This document shows positions 17,923 through 27,964 of a stretch of 64,000 nucleotides of DNA, in pieces (position 1 is the first letter of the stretch; every line of letters begins with the position of its first letter). Source of the stretch: an uncultured Gammaproteobacteria bacterium. Lineage in GTDB: Bacteria; Pseudomonadota; Gammaproteobacteria; Pseudomonadales; Azotimanducaceae. The position numbers were made by a program, and so were the translations under genes. The stretch is taken from assembly GCA_913050035.1 (NCBI GenBank), contig CAJXAC010000002.1, positions 1-64,000 on the forward strand. The letters run 5' to 3'. Below the pieces are notes generated by a model, which saw only the letters and a list, made by a program, of their open reading frames with translations, did not search any database and was not told the DNA's origin.

Positions 17923-19413
17923 ATGACTTCAACATCGCCCAGCTATCGACGCGTTCCGATTGTTCATGAAACCCTTGCGGATTTAGATACCCCACTATCG
18001 GTTTATCTGAAACTTGCCAACAGCCCATATTCCTATTTGCTGGAGTCGGCACAAAACGCCGGCGATGACGGCGAAAAGTGGGGACGTTATTCGATCATAG
18101 GCCTACCCGCCCGCACCATTATTAGGGTCATAGGTTCGCTGGTGGAGGTGATCCGCGACGGCGAAATTACTGAATCTATACAGACTGACGACCCGCTCAC
18201 ATTCATAGAGGAATTCCAAAAGCGCTTTGAGGTAGAAAATATTGAAGGTCTGCCCCGATTCTTCGGCGGCCTAGTGGGCTATTTCGGCTATGACACTGTG
18301 CGGTATGTGGAGCCACGACTGGCCAACAGTGCGCCCGAGGATACTCTCAATACCCCTGACATTATGTTAATGGTCAGCGAGGAAGTCGTTGTTTTTGACA
18401 ACATTCGGGGCCGCATGCAGCTGATCGGCCTGGTTGACCCGGATCAAGATGGTGCTGCCGAGGCTATGCAAAAACGTCTGCAACAACGAGCGGAGCAACT
18501 GCAGTTGCCAATCCAAGGTTTGACACAGGGCGGCGCCAACAAGCGTATAGAGGAAAGCGATTTTGTTTCCGAATTCGGCGAGGCGGCATTCCAAAGCGCA
18601 GTAGAGAAAATCCGCGAGTACACGCGCGCTGGGGATGTTATGCAGGTGGTCCTTGCTCAGCGCATGTCAATTCCATTCAAAGCGCCGGCGGTCAACCTGT
18701 ACCGAGCCTTACGCAGTCTCAATCCATCACCCTATATGTACTTTATGCATCTGGATGAGTTTCAGATCGTCAGTTCTTCGCCAGAAATCTTGGCGCGACT
18801 GGAAAACGGTGTAATTACCAACCGACCACTTGCAGGCACTCGCCGTCGCGGCCACGACCACGCTGAAGACCTTGCACTTGAAGCAGAACTCAAGGCAGAC
18901 CCTAAGGAAATTGCGGAACACCTGATGCTCATTGACCTTGGCCGCAACGACGTTGGTCGGGTCTCCGCCCCGGGCTCAGTGGAGGTCACCGAACAATTTG
19001 TGATCGAGCGTTATTCACATGTGATGCATTTATCGTCCAACGTAAATGGCACATTACAATCGGGCAAAACTGCCATGGATGTGTTGCGGGCAACTTTGCC
19101 GGTGGGCACCCTATCCGGCGCACCGAAGGTCAGAGCCATGGAAATTATCGACGAGTTGGAGCCAGTTAAACGTGGCATTTATGGTGGCGCGGTTGGCTAT
19201 CTATCTTGGAACGGCAATATGGACACGGCAATCGCCATTCGCACCGCCGTTATTAACAAAGGCAAACTGTATATCCAAGCAGGCGGCGGCATCGTACACG
19301 ATTCAGTACCCCGTCTGGAATGGAAAGAAAGCCTGAACAAAGGACGAGCAATTTTCCGCGCCGCGGCGCTGGCCGAAAACCAGCTCGTCGACCCAAACGA
19401 CGAGCCACGGTGA
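17923..19413 (+). CDS. trpE: Anthranilate synthase component I TrpE
   Basis: TrpE makes anthranilate from chorismate with ammonia delivered by TrpG. The 496 residues include the N-terminal feedback region ([22 protein letters not shown], a Trp-binding LLES motif) and the chorismate-binding domain with [39 protein letters not shown] and [18 protein letters not shown]. It is the first gene of trpE-trpG-trpD-trpC, 12 bp before trpG. The upstream leader looks like an attenuator. Confidence 0.97.
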   Translation: MTSTSPSYRRVPIVHETLADLDTPLSVYLKLANSPYSYLLESAQNAGDDGEKWGRYSIIGLPARTIIRVIGSLVEVIRDGEITESIQTDDPLTFIEEFQKRFEVENIEGLPRFFGGLVGYFGYDTVRYVEPRLANSAPEDTLNTPDIMLMVSEEVVVFDNIRGRMQLIGLVDPDQDGAAEAMQKRLQQRAEQLQLPIQGLTQGGANKRIEESDFVSEFGEAAFQSAVEKIREYTRAGDVMQVVLAQRMSIPFKAPAVNLYRALRSLNPSPYMYFMHLDEFQIVSSSPEILARLENGVITNRPLAGTRRRGHDHAEDLALEAELKADPKEIAEHLMLIDLGRNDVGRVSAPGSVEVTEQFVIERYSHVMHLSSNVNGTLQSGKTAMDVLRATLPVGTLSGAPKVRAMEIIDELEPVKRGIYGGAVGYLSWNGNMDTAIAIRTAVINKGKLYIQAGGGIVHDSVPRLEWKESLNKGRAIFRAAALAENQLVDPNDEPR

Positions 19414-19425
19414 GAGGAGCGTAAG

Positions 19426-20004
19426 ATGATTTTAATGATCGATAACTACGACTCTTTTACCTACAACATCGTGCAGTACTTGTTGGAGCTTGGCGCAGAC
19501 GTGGTGGTGCACCGCAATGATGAGATCGACCTCGACGGCATTACGGCCCTTAAACCTGAAAAAATTGTCATCTCACCCGGTCCGTGCACACCCAACGAGG
19601 CGGGTATTTCCATGCCGTGTATCGAACACTTTGCTGGAACGATTCCAATTCTTGGTATCTGCCTAGGCCATCAAAGCATTGGCCAAGTATTTGGCGGCCA
19701 GGTCGTTCGCGCCAAAGAGGTCATGCACGGTAAGACATCGCCCATCCATCACAATGCAGCCGGCGTCTTTCGTAATTTGGCAGGCCCTTTTACCGCCACT
19801 CGCTATCATTCATTAGTCGTAGAACAAAATTCCTTGCCCGAATGTTTGGAAGTTACCGCTTGGACAGAAGCAGACGGACAGATAGATGAAATCATGGGCT
19901 TACGCCATCGCGAGTTAGCCGTTGAAGGTGTGCAATTCCATCCAGAATCAATACTCAGCGAACATGGTCATGCGCTGCTGCAAAATTTCCTGCAAAGTGC
20001 CTGA
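19426..20004 (+). CDS. trpG: Anthranilate synthase component II TrpG
   Basis: This glutamine amidotransferase supplies ammonia to TrpE; in many proteobacteria the same subunit serves PabB (folate). The 192 residues carry [27 protein letters not shown], the nucleophile motif [10 protein letters not shown], and the [16 protein letters not shown] catalytic His-Glu. A GAGGAG ribosome site precedes the ATG at 19426. Confidence 0.96.
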   Translation: MILMIDNYDSFTYNIVQYLLELGADVVVHRNDEIDLDGITALKPEKIVISPGPCTPNEAGISMPCIEHFAGTIPILGICLGHQSIGQVFGGQVVRAKEVMHGKTSPIHHNAAGVFRNLAGPFTATRYHSLVVEQNSLPECLEVTAWTEADGQIDEIMGLRHRELAVEGVQFHPESILSEHGHALLQNFLQSA

Positions 20005-20029
20005 GCATAAAAATTAGGGGACAGCATCT

Positions 20030-21082
20030 ATGGACATTCCTGCCGCGCTGCAGCATATCGTCGACGGTAAAGATCTGAGTCAAGCTCAGGCGACTCAGGT
20101 TTTTCATACCATCATGTCCGGCGCAGCTACGCCGGCCCAGATTGGTGCATTGCTGGCTGCCATGAGGGTCAAAGGCGAAACTGCCGAGGAAATAGCCGGT
20201 GCAGCGATGACCATGCGCGAGCTTTCAACCAAGGTCGAGGTGGATGTGCCGCACTTAGTAGATACCTGCGGCACCGGTGGCAGCGGCCTCAAGTTATTTA
20301 ATATTTCCACCGCTGCAGCATTCGTGGCAGCCGCAGCGGGCGCTCATGTTGCTAAACACGGCAATCGTAAAATGACCAGTTTTAGCGGCAGCGCGGATTT
20401 ATTGGAAGCCGCTGGAGTGAGTCTGGCGCTGAACCCAGAACAGATAGCCCGGTGCATTAGCGAGGTCGGGGTTGGCTTTTTGTTCGCTCAGGCGCATCAC
20501 AGTGCAATGCGATTTGCCGGTCCAGTGCGTCAGGAGATCGGCATTCGTACGCTAATGAATGTTCTTGGCCCGATGACGAACCCAGCCGGAGCAACACGTC
20601 AGGTCATCGGTGTATTTAGTCCTCAATGGCAACACAAGATGGCAGAGGTGCTCATGCTCTTAGGCACTCGCCATGCCATGATTGTGCACAGTGATGGGCT
20701 TGATGAAATTCGTCTAGATGCTGATACCACAGTGGTGGAGTTGCAGGATGGAGCGATTACCACCTATACCATTACACCAAGCGATTTGCCCATATCCACC
20801 CATAGTCCTGCAGCTATAGAGGCGCTAAAGGCTCAATCCAGCGAGCAAAGTCTACAACTGGTGCGCCAAGGGCTAGAGGACGAAAGCTCGGCGGCAGCTG
20901 ATATTGTCAGCTTAAACGCAGGCGCTGCAATTTACGTTTCTGGTGTTGCAAACACACTCGCGGACGGCGTCGTTATGGCCAAGGATGCCATCGCTACTGG
21001 ACTCGCACGCGAGCGGCTGCGAGAACTTGCCGCAACCAGCAGTCTCATGGCTGAGCAAAACGGCGAATCAGACCCGACATGA
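20030..21082 (+). CDS. trpD: Anthranilate phosphoribosyltransferase TrpD
   Basis: TrpD joins anthranilate to PRPP. The 350 residues carry the PRPP-binding DTCGTGGSGLKLFNIST motif, KHGNRKMTSFSGSADLLEAAGV, FAQAHHSAMR, RTLMNVLGPMTNPA and the acidic GLDEIRLDADT segment. It lies 25 bp after trpG and overlaps trpC by 4 bp. Confidence 0.97.
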   Translation: MDIPAALQHIVDGKDLSQAQATQVFHTIMSGAATPAQIGALLAAMRVKGETAEEIAGAAMTMRELSTKVEVDVPHLVDTCGTGGSGLKLFNISTAAAFVAAAAGAHVAKHGNRKMTSFSGSADLLEAAGVSLALNPEQIARCISEVGVGFLFAQAHHSAMRFAGPVRQEIGIRTLMNVLGPMTNPAGATRQVIGVFSPQWQHKMAEVLMLLGTRHAMIVHSDGLDEIRLDADTTVVELQDGAITTYTITPSDLPISTHSPAAIEALKAQSSEQSLQLVRQGLEDESSAAADIVSLNAGAAIYVSGVANTLADGVVMAKDAIATGLARERLRELAATSSLMAEQNGESDPT

Positions 21083-21867
21083 ATAACATCCTCGAACAAA
21101 TACTCGCGACCAAACGTCAAGAAGTTACCAACCGCCGCACCTTGGTGCCGGAACAAAAGCTCCTCGACGACATTACGGGCGCGCATACTCCATTGGGCTT
21201 TGTTAGCGCTTTGTACCAGCGCGCCAATCAACAAAAACCAGGGGTTATTGCTGAAATCAAAAAAGCTTCGCCCAGCAAAGGCGTTATTCGGAAAGACTTC
21301 GACCCTGTTGCTATTGCGACCAGTTATGCGGCTGCAAACGCAACCTGCCTATCGATACTAACCGATGAGCAGTATTTTCAGGGGCACGACGACTACCTGC
21401 GTGATGTACGCCGAGCAGTTTCGCTGCCATTGCTGCGTAAAGACTTCACCATTGATGCGTATCAAGTGTATGAGGCCCGGGCCATGGGCGCAGATTGCAT
21501 CTTGCTCATTGTCAGTGCGCTGACATCAGAGCAACTGCATGACCTTTATGCTCTAGCGCAATCACTGGGCTTAGACGTTTTGATCGAAGTACACGACGCT
21601 GACGAGTTAGCCACGGCCTTGACCTTGCAGCCAGGGTTAATTGGCATCAATAACCGGAATCTGAAAACCTTTGAAACCGACTTAAATAACACCATTGATT
21701 TATTGAACGATATTCCGCCGGACATCGTTGTTGTTACAGAGAGCGGGATTAGCACCACGGACGACATCAATCGTATGCAGGCACATGACGTGCATTGTTT
21801 TTTGGTCGGCGAGGCGTTTATGCGTGCGGCTGACCCGGGCGATGCCCTGGCAAAACTATTCGGCTAA
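21079..21867 (+). CDS. trpC: Indole-3-glycerol phosphate synthase TrpC
   Basis: TrpC closes the indole ring from CdRP. This is the single-function form of 262 residues, not fused to TrpF. It has VIAEIKKASPSKGVIRKDFDP, LSILTDEQYFQG, LLRKDFTIDAYQVYEARAMGAD, IGINNRNLKTF and TESGI motifs. The ATG overlaps trpD. It faces the vfr-like gene with only 7 bp between the stop codons. Confidence 0.97.
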   Translation: MNNILEQILATKRQEVTNRRTLVPEQKLLDDITGAHTPLGFVSALYQRANQQKPGVIAEIKKASPSKGVIRKDFDPVAIATSYAAANATCLSILTDEQYFQGHDDYLRDVRRAVSLPLLRKDFTIDAYQVYEARAMGADCILLIVSALTSEQLHDLYALAQSLGLDVLIEVHDADELATALTLQPGLIGINNRNLKTFETDLNNTIDLLNDIPPDIVVVTESGISTTDDINRMQAHDVHCFLVGEAFMRAADPGDALAKLFG

Positions 21868-21874
21868 AACTCTG

Positions 21875-22777
21875 TCAACGCGTGCCGTGCACAACCATGG
21901 TTTTGCCACGAACCGTAATTAAACCCTCCGAAGACAACGCCCTAATTGCACGGCCGGCCATTTCTCTAGAGCAACCAACAATGTTGCCGATCTCGAGCCG
22001 CGTTACCTTAATCTGCATGCCTTGAGGATGGGTTACTGCATCCGGTTGTTTCGATAGTTCCATAAGCGTGCGGGCGACCCTGCCCGTTACGTCCAAAAAT
22101 GCCAGATCACTGACTTTCTGTGTGGTGCGGACAAGCCGATTGGCCATCTGCGTTGCTACTGCAAAAACCAAGTCCGGATACTGCTGTGACAGCGCTCTAA
22201 ACCTCGCATAAGACAACTCTGCCACCTCGCAGCAACATTTAGCCTTTACCCCGGCACTGCGCTGCCGGCTCTTTAAAAACATTGGTAACTCACCAAAAAA
22301 TTCGCCAGCGCTAAGGTAATCTAAAATAATTTCTCTGCCGGCGGCGCCATCAATGTGCACTGACACCATGCCGCGCAACAACAAAAACACTGAGTCGCAA
22401 TTTTCCCCGCCAAAGATAATGGTGCTACGCGGCTGGAATTTACGTAGATTTGCCGCTGCGATAAAAGCTCGAAGATGAGGCTCTTCCGGCTCATACCGTT
22501 CACCCGGGATTATTTGCGCATAGCTTTCCTGTTCTGGATCAAATTCAGCTATACCGTCATCGCAGCTAATCAATTGGTCGAACAAATGTCCGCCATATTC
22601 GGATTGCTGGCCTTTCAGTGCCTGCAGCATATGGGTTGATTCCATAACTGCCGCGGCATCCCAGGCCAGCGCAATATCATTGGATTGAGGCAACGAATCT
22701 TCGACATTCAACGGATCTGCATCGGCTAACAAATGCACGGATTCGCGCTGAGAACTTCGGCTACTGTTTGGATTCAT
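21875..22777 (-). CDS. vfr: Vfr/CRP-type cAMP receptor protein with N-terminal extension
   Basis: Residues from about 101 onward align with Pseudomonas Vfr and E. coli CRP. The cAMP pocket has GE (162-163 in FFGELPMF), RS (173-174) and TT (218-219). The DLAFLDVTGRVARTL hinge follows, then a helix-turn-helix (about 260-282) with VGCSREMAGR, retaining the Arg-Glu contacts of CRP. The first ~95 residues have no counterpart in Vfr or CRP; they are acidic and polar, and carry no motif I recognise. An AGGTG ribosome site precedes the ATG at 22777, so the extension appears to be translated. The trpC-vfr neighbourhood matches Pseudomonas. Confidence 0.88.
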   Translation of the reverse strand: MNPNSSRSSQRESVHLLADADPLNVEDSLPQSNDIALAWDAAAVMESTHMLQALKGQQSEYGGHLFDQLISCDDGIAEFDPEQESYAQIIPGERYEPEEPHLRAFIAAANLRKFQPRSTIIFGGENCDSVFLLLRGMVSVHIDGAAGREIILDYLSAGEFFGELPMFLKSRQRSAGVKAKCCCEVAELSYARFRALSQQYPDLVFAVATQMANRLVRTTQKVSDLAFLDVTGRVARTLMELSKQPDAVTHPQGMQIKVTRLEIGNIVGCSREMAGRAIRALSSEGLITVRGKTMVVHGTR

Positions 22778-22906
22778 CGAACCACACCTGCACCACTTTT
22801 TCGACTGCCATGCTAGCTGCGCTTAGCAAATCAGGTAGGGGGCGTTAAGACGAACGGTAGTAAATAGCTCCTAGACGGTGGCATACATACCCTTAAAGAC
22901 GATGCG

Positions 22907-23557
22907 CTAGATTCTATAGCTGCTCTTTGTCATCAGCTTCGCTGCCAAGCTCATACCGCGCTTGACCATTGCTGAGAATTCTTCGCCACCCATTTCCAAA
23001 GCGTGGGCGCCATGGCGTGCTTCGTCAGCACGCATAGCCTGCAAAATCACGCGGGTCTTGGCATCATTTTGCGGAATTGAATCTAAGTGCTCATTCAAAT
23101 GCTCTACCACCTGAGCTTCGGTAGCTTCGACAAAACCGAGGCTAACTCGGTCACCAAGCAGCCCCGCTCCAGCACCCAGCACAAACGATGCACCGTAAAA
23201 TAACGGATCTAATACGCTGGGTTTGGCATCTAGTTCCTCAAGACGCTGGGCACACCAATTCAAATGATCTTGCTCTTCGGCAGCCGCATCCAGCAACGAG
23301 CGCTGGGCAATCGGGTCACGCGCCGTCATAGCCTGACCCTCGTACAACGCCTGGGCACAGACCTCACCAGTATGGTTTACCCGCATCAAGCCGCCCACAT
23401 GGCGCTTTTCGACATCGCTCAGTTCCGCATCTTGAATTTGCTTTGCAGGATTTTCGCGCTGGGCAGCACGGCCCCCGGTTAACGTTTTAAGTGCTCGATC
23501 GAACCCGCTAATCAGTTGATCCACCGGATCGCTAGGATTTCTTTGTGCACTGTTCAT
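22907..23557 (-). CDS. coq7: 3-demethoxyubiquinol 3-hydroxylase Coq7
   Basis: Coq7 is a membrane-associated di-iron hydroxylase in ubiquinone synthesis. The 216 residues contain MRVNHTGEVCAQALYEGQA, AAEEQDHLNWC, FVEATEAQVVEHLNEHL and RADEARHGAHALE, which together supply the E-ExxH iron ligands twice. It lies 29 bp downstream of purD, same strand. Its presence indicates aerobic ubiquinone synthesis by Coq7 rather than UbiF. Confidence 0.95.
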   Translation of the reverse strand: MNSAQRNPSDPVDQLISGFDRALKTLTGGRAAQRENPAKQIQDAELSDVEKRHVGGLMRVNHTGEVCAQALYEGQAMTARDPIAQRSLLDAAAEEQDHLNWCAQRLEELDAKPSVLDPLFYGASFVLGAGAGLLGDRVSLGFVEATEAQVVEHLNEHLDSIPQNDAKTRVILQAMRADEARHGAHALEMGGEEFSAMVKRGMSLAAKLMTKSSYRI

Positions 23558-23586
23558 TATCTTTCCAAAATATCAAACAACGTCTG

Positions 23587-24864
23587 CTACTGCCGATCGA
23601 TGGCCCGATACCCAATATCCTTGCGGAAGTAGCGATTACGCCAGCCGATTAAATCTAGCCGTTCATAGGCCCGCGCCTGAGCGAGTGCCACATCCTCACC
23701 TAAGCCAACAACACACAGCACCCGGCCCCCTGCGGTTACGATCTCTGATTGTTGTTCACGGGTACCGGCATGAAAAACTTTTGTGTCCGCCAACTCTTTA
23801 TCCAGACCTGTGATTACATCACCACTCTCATACGATCCTGGGTAACCGCCAGCAGCCATAACAACACCCAGTGCTACACGCTGATCAAATTGCAACTGCG
23901 CATCAGCGAGCTTGCCCGCTACCGCAGCCTGACAAGCCTGCAACAAATCGGATTGTAAGCGCATCATCACCGGCTGAGCTTCAGGATCACCAAAGCGGCA
24001 ATTAAATTCAATGACCTTGGGCCTACCTTCATCATCGATCATTAGGCCAGCATATAAAAACCCGGTATACGGTGCGCCATCTTTCGCCATACCCGCCAAA
24101 GTTGGCTCAATGACTTCTCGCATAACCGCCGCATGGACTTGCCGAGTCACTACCGGGGCTGGAGAGTATGCGCCCATGCCACCTGTGTTTGGACCTTTAT
24201 CGCCATCATCCCGGGCTTTATGGTCTTGTGAGGAAGCAAACGGAATTGCGTGTACACCATCACAAAGACAGATAAAGCTGGCTTCTTCGCCCGCTAAGAA
24301 TTCCTCGACAACTACTTTATGGCCAGCCTCGCCAAATACATTACCCGCTAGCATATCGCGTACCGCCGCCAAAGCTTGCGACTCGTCAGTGGCGACCACC
24401 ACGCCCTTACCGGCGGCGAGCCCATCGGCCTTGATAACGATAGGCGCCCCTTGAGCGCGCACATATTCACTGGCTTCGTTTACATCAGTGAATGTCGCGT
24501 GAGCTGCCGTGGGAATACCGTGGCGCTGCAGAAAGTCTTTACTGAAGGCCTTCGAGCCTTCTAGCTGAGCTGCAGCCCTACTAGGCCCAAAGCAGGGCAG
24601 CCCTGCCGCCGTAAAGTCATCGACTATGCCCGCGACTAAGGGCAACTCGGGCCCAACTAAGGTGAAATCTACAGCTTCGCGCTGGGCCAACGCCAACAGA
24701 CCCGCGCAATCGTCTGCCGCAACATCCACGTTACGTAAGCCCGGCTCGATGGCGGTTCCAGCATTACCTGGCGCAACCAACACTTCATTGACTCCGGCGC
24801 TTTGCCGCAGCTTCCAAGCCAACGCGTGTTCGCGACCACCGCTGCCGATTACCAGTATTTTCAT
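23587..24864 (-). CDS. purD: Phosphoribosylamine-glycine ligase PurD
   Basis: PurD (GARS) couples phosphoribosylamine with glycine in purine synthesis, using ATP. The ATP-grasp protein of 425 residues begins MKILVIGSGGREHALAWKL and has GPSRAAAQLEGSKAFSKDFL, IKADGLAAGKGVVVA, DHKARDDGDKGPNTGGMGAYSPAP and EFNCRFGDPEAQPVM. It lies 41 bp after purH, the usual purHD order. Confidence 0.97.
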   Translation of the reverse strand: MKILVIGSGGREHALAWKLRQSAGVNEVLVAPGNAGTAIEPGLRNVDVAADDCAGLLALAQREAVDFTLVGPELPLVAGIVDDFTAAGLPCFGPSRAAAQLEGSKAFSKDFLQRHGIPTAAHATFTDVNEASEYVRAQGAPIVIKADGLAAGKGVVVATDESQALAAVRDMLAGNVFGEAGHKVVVEEFLAGEEASFICLCDGVHAIPFASSQDHKARDDGDKGPNTGGMGAYSPAPVVTRQVHAAVMREVIEPTLAGMAKDGAPYTGFLYAGLMIDDEGRPKVIEFNCRFGDPEAQPVMMRLQSDLLQACQAAVAGKLADAQLQFDQRVALGVVMAAGGYPGSYESGDVITGLDKELADTKVFHAGTREQQSEIVTAGGRVLCVVGLGEDVALAQARAYERLDLIGWRNRYFRKDIGYRAIDRQ

Positions 24865-24905
24865 CTATTCATCCAGTATGTTTACGGCACCCATGCACCG
24901 CACTA

Positions 24906-26465
24906 TTAATGGCGGAAATGCCGAATGCCTGTGAAAACCATTGCCAGACCGTGTTCATCTGCAGCGGCAATCACTTCTTCGTCGCGCATAGATCCGCCCG
25001 GTTGAATGACTGCACTTATACCAGCCTCTGCTGCAGCATCTACGCCGTCCCTAAACGGAAAAAATGCATCAGACGCCATCACCGCACCTGGCACACTCAG
25101 CCCCTCTTCTGCTGCTTTTAATCCCGCGATCTTCGCGCTGATGACCCGACTCATTTGGCCTGCGCCAACACCGATGGTTTGCGCATCCCGCGCATAAACA
25201 ATTGCATTAGATTTAGTGAACCACGCCACCTTCCATGCGAAGTGCAGATCTGCCAGTTGCGCAGCTGTCGGCTGAAGTTTAGTGACTACCCGAAGGGCCG
25301 CATCATCAAGACAGGTCTCGTCTGCATCCTGTAGCAACAAGCCTCCTCCGACCCGTTTAAATTCCATGCCACGCCCGGCACCACCACGTTCACCACAACT
25401 CAGCAGCCGCACATTTTTCTTCTGCCGGGCGACGCCAACCGCCTCAGAATCAACCGTGGGCGCAATTACGACCTCAACAAACTGTCGCTCAAGGATCAGG
25501 CCCAGCAGTTTTGCATCCAGTGGACGGTTGAAAGCTATGATGCCTCCAAATGCCGATGTGGGATCCGTGGCAAAGGCTTTTTCGTATGCTTCAAGGAGGT
25601 CGCCGCCTAGGCCTACGCCGCATGGATTTGCGTGTTTAACAATCACACAGGCGGGCTCCTCGAATACGGCAACGCACTCTAATGCAGCATCAGTATCCGC
25701 AATGTTGTTATACGACAGCGCCTTACCTTGCAGCTGGGTATAACCCGCAATCGTACCCTCTGGATTCGGAGTAAGGCCGGCACCACCTATCTCACGATAA
25801 AAGCCTGCGCGCTGATGCGGATTTTCGCCATAACGCATGTCATCTATCTTTTCGAACGTTAGGGTCAATGAATCCGGTAGTGGCTCCTCTGCCCCAAGAT
25901 ATCCAGCTACCGTTGCGTCGTACTGAGCGGTATGGCGGAATGCCTTAAGCGCAAATTGGCGCCGCATCGTCTGATCTACTCCATCTTCACTCAGCGCACG
26001 CAAAACCTCAGAGTAATCGTTAGGGCTTACCACCACCAAAACGTCGGCATGGTTTTTTGCTGCAGCTCGAACCATTGTTGGTCCACCAATATCAATATTC
26101 TCGATCGCCATTGCATCCGTGCAATCTTGCCGAGCAATTGTCGCGGCAAAGGGATATAGGTTAACTACCACTAAATCGATGAGGTCTATGGACTGAGCCG
26201 CGAGCACTGCGTCATCAATGCCACGCCGCGCGAGGATGCCGCCGTGTATTTTCGGGTGCAGGGTTTTTACCCGCCCATCCATTATTTCCGGCGATCCGGT
26301 ATGCTCTGATACCTCGGTGACTTTTATGCCAGCCTCAAGCAATGTGTTGTAGGTTCCACCCGTCGACAAAATTTCAACATCAGCGTCAGCCAACGCTTGG
26401 GCAAAGTCGGTTACTCCAGTTTTATCTGAAACGCTGATCAACGCTCTGCGAATCTGCAGTGCCAT
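24906..26465 (-). CDS. purH: AICAR formyltransferase / IMP cyclohydrolase PurH
   Basis: This bifunctional enzyme does the last two steps of IMP synthesis. The 519 residues contain the N-terminal cyclohydrolase ([36 protein letters not shown]) and the C-terminal transformylase ([25 protein letters not shown] with the catalytic Lys-His, [19 protein letters not shown] and [20 protein letters not shown]). A strong AGGAGA ribosome site precedes the ATG. Only 9 bp separate it from dusB; fis, usually found between the two, is absent. Confidence 0.97.
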   Translation of the reverse strand: MALQIRRALISVSDKTGVTDFAQALADADVEILSTGGTYNTLLEAGIKVTEVSEHTGSPEIMDGRVKTLHPKIHGGILARRGIDDAVLAAQSIDLIDLVVVNLYPFAATIARQDCTDAMAIENIDIGGPTMVRAAAKNHADVLVVVSPNDYSEVLRALSEDGVDQTMRRQFALKAFRHTAQYDATVAGYLGAEEPLPDSLTLTFEKIDDMRYGENPHQRAGFYREIGGAGLTPNPEGTIAGYTQLQGKALSYNNIADTDAALECVAVFEEPACVIVKHANPCGVGLGGDLLEAYEKAFATDPTSAFGGIIAFNRPLDAKLLGLILERQFVEVVIAPTVDSEAVGVARQKKNVRLLSCGERGGAGRGMEFKRVGGGLLLQDADETCLDDAALRVVTKLQPTAAQLADLHFAWKVAWFTKSNAIVYARDAQTIGVGAGQMSRVISAKIAGLKAAEEGLSVPGAVMASDAFFPFRDGVDAAAEAGISAVIQPGGSMRDEEVIAAADEHGLAMVFTGIRHFRH

Positions 26466-26474
26466 GTGGATCTC

Positions 26475-27503
26475 CTAGCAAGAGAGTGAATTTACCGCCA
26501 ACGGGGGCTTCGCCTTTACCCGTTGTTGCTGTTCTAAAATCGTCGCCTCGGTTAACGCGCTAAGCCAAGCTACCTGTGCAAAGGCAGTATCGAGTCGCAT
26601 GAACTCAGGGACTAATGCGGCGGCATCTAATCGCTGCAGGTATGCCTGTATATGTTTACGCGCAATCCGCACACCTTGCTGGAGGCCATAAAACCTGTGC
26701 ATATGGTCCAGATGCTCACACATAATGTGTAAACGCTGGGCCAAGGTCGGCGTGCCAGCACCTGCTAACTCTTGAAAAATCCATGGCTGCCCGATGGCAC
26801 CACGCCCAATCATAATGCCGTCTGCGCCACTCTGTTCCAGTGCCTGCACCGCGCTTTGCGCATCGTCGATATCACCGTTGGCCAACACCGGGATGGACAA
26901 ATCCCTGCTTGCTTCGGCGACCGCCGCGAAGCGCACCGCCCCGGCAAATTTACAGGCGCGGCTGCGACCATGCATAACCACCATACGTGCACCCGCTTGC
27001 TCGGCAGCACGCACTGCCGCCGCACCTATTCGGTCATCGACAACTAACCCAGTCCGAGTTTTTATCGTGACCGGAACAGCAACCGCTGTCGCGACGGTCT
27101 CAACAATAGCGGCCACTCGATCAAGGTCCCCAAGCAATGCTGAGCCTGCAGCTCGACGACACACCTTTTTTGCCGGACAACCAAAATTGATGTCGATTAA
27201 CTCGGCCCCTTCATCAACCAGACGGCGCGCAGTTTCCGCCATGACCGCAGGCTCATTGCCGGCCATTTGCACCGCAGTCGGCGCCGCACAGGGCAAGGCC
27301 TCTCGGCGCAGCTGACTTTTTTGGGTATGCCAAAGGTCCAACTTGGACGCAACCATTTCGCTAACCATATGCCCGACACCAAACCGCCACGCCAAGGTGC
27401 GGAACGGCACATCGGTCAATCCAGCCATAGGCGCCAATGCAATACGGTTACGCAACTGCATGGATTCAAGGCTTAACGGAGAATGAAGGCTTGACTGGCT
27501 CAT
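26475..27503 (-). CDS. dusB: tRNA-dihydrouridine synthase DusB
   Basis: DusB reduces uridine to dihydrouridine in the tRNA D-loop (U17 in E. coli), using FMN and NADPH. The 342 residues have ALAPMAGLTDVPFRTLAW, ELIDINFGCPAKKVCRRAAGSALL with the catalytic Cys, IKTRTG, MVVMHGRSRACKFAG, NGDIDD and MIGRGAIGQPWIF. It heads dusB-purH-purD-coq7, since a clear terminator lies just upstream at 27513-27540. In most gammaproteobacteria dusB is followed by fis. Confidence 0.95.
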   Translation of the reverse strand: MSQSSLHSPLSLESMQLRNRIALAPMAGLTDVPFRTLAWRFGVGHMVSEMVASKLDLWHTQKSQLRREALPCAAPTAVQMAGNEPAVMAETARRLVDEGAELIDINFGCPAKKVCRRAAGSALLGDLDRVAAIVETVATAVAVPVTIKTRTGLVVDDRIGAAAVRAAEQAGARMVVMHGRSRACKFAGAVRFAAVAEASRDLSIPVLANGDIDDAQSAVQALEQSGADGIMIGRGAIGQPWIFQELAGAGTPTLAQRLHIMCEHLDHMHRFYGLQQGVRIARKHIQAYLQRLDAAALVPEFMRLDTAFAQVAWLSALTEATILEQQQRVKAKPPLAVNSLSC

Positions 27504-27512
27504 ATTAAGGGC

Positions 27513-27540
27513 AAAAAAACAGGGCGGTATGATACCGCCC
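27513..27540 (-). terminator. Intrinsic terminator between VOC gene and dusB
   Basis: On the minus strand a GGGCGGTAT/ATACCGCCC inverted repeat (nearly perfect, very short loop) is followed after TG by seven T residues. It ends the aroQ/accB-prmA-VOC transcription unit and separates it from dusB-purH-purD. Confidence 0.85.
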
Positions 27541-27570
27541 TCGTTTGCAAACCAACAGCCGCGACTGGGG

Positions 27571-27942
27571 TTACATTTTCATTTCGTAAAAACACAATTT
27601 ATTACCGTCTGGGTCACGCACATAGGCGCCGTAAAAAACGGGCAGTCGCTCCCCTGGCGCGCCTTCATCTGTAGCACCCAGCTCTATTGCCTTGGCATAC
27701 AGCTTATCGACACCGGCGCGGTCCCCACCCGGAATCGCAATCATGTTACCGTTACCATGATGGGGAGTTTGTTCATCGTAGGGAATACAAACAGCCAACA
27801 TTGGAGCGCCAGGACCGGTGCCGTAAAACTTAATGCGATCCTGGCCAAACAATTGCTTCGCACCTACCTCGGCAAGCAGTCCGTCGTAAAAGCTGCAGGC
27901 GTTATCCATGTCACTGACACCGATAGTGATATACCCAATCAT
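27571..27942 (-). CDS. VOC-family (glyoxalase-like) protein
   Basis: This 123-residue protein has the vicinal oxygen chelate fold of glyoxalase I, extradiol dioxygenases and resistance proteins. It shows IGYITIGVSDMDNACSFYDGLL at the N-terminus and FYGAYVRDPDGNKLCFYEM at the C-terminus, with a Glu at the usual metal-ligand site. It resembles the short single-domain 'glyoxalase/bleomycin resistance' group whose substrates are mostly unknown. It lies between prmA and dusB, an uncommon place, and is the last gene before a terminator. Confidence 0.85.
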   Translation of the reverse strand: MIGYITIGVSDMDNACSFYDGLLAEVGAKQLFGQDRIKFYGTGPGAPMLAVCIPYDEQTPHHGNGNMIAIPGGDRAGVDKLYAKAIELGATDEGAPGERLPVFYGAYVRDPDGNKLCFYEMKM

Positions 27943-27964
27943 TTCGTCTCCCTATTACTACAGT

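Noticed and set aside
26794..27315. Plus-strand ORF of 173 codons across dusB
   Set aside because: Low-complexity Arg/Ser/Ala/Thr product in the antisense frame of a clear dusB gene.
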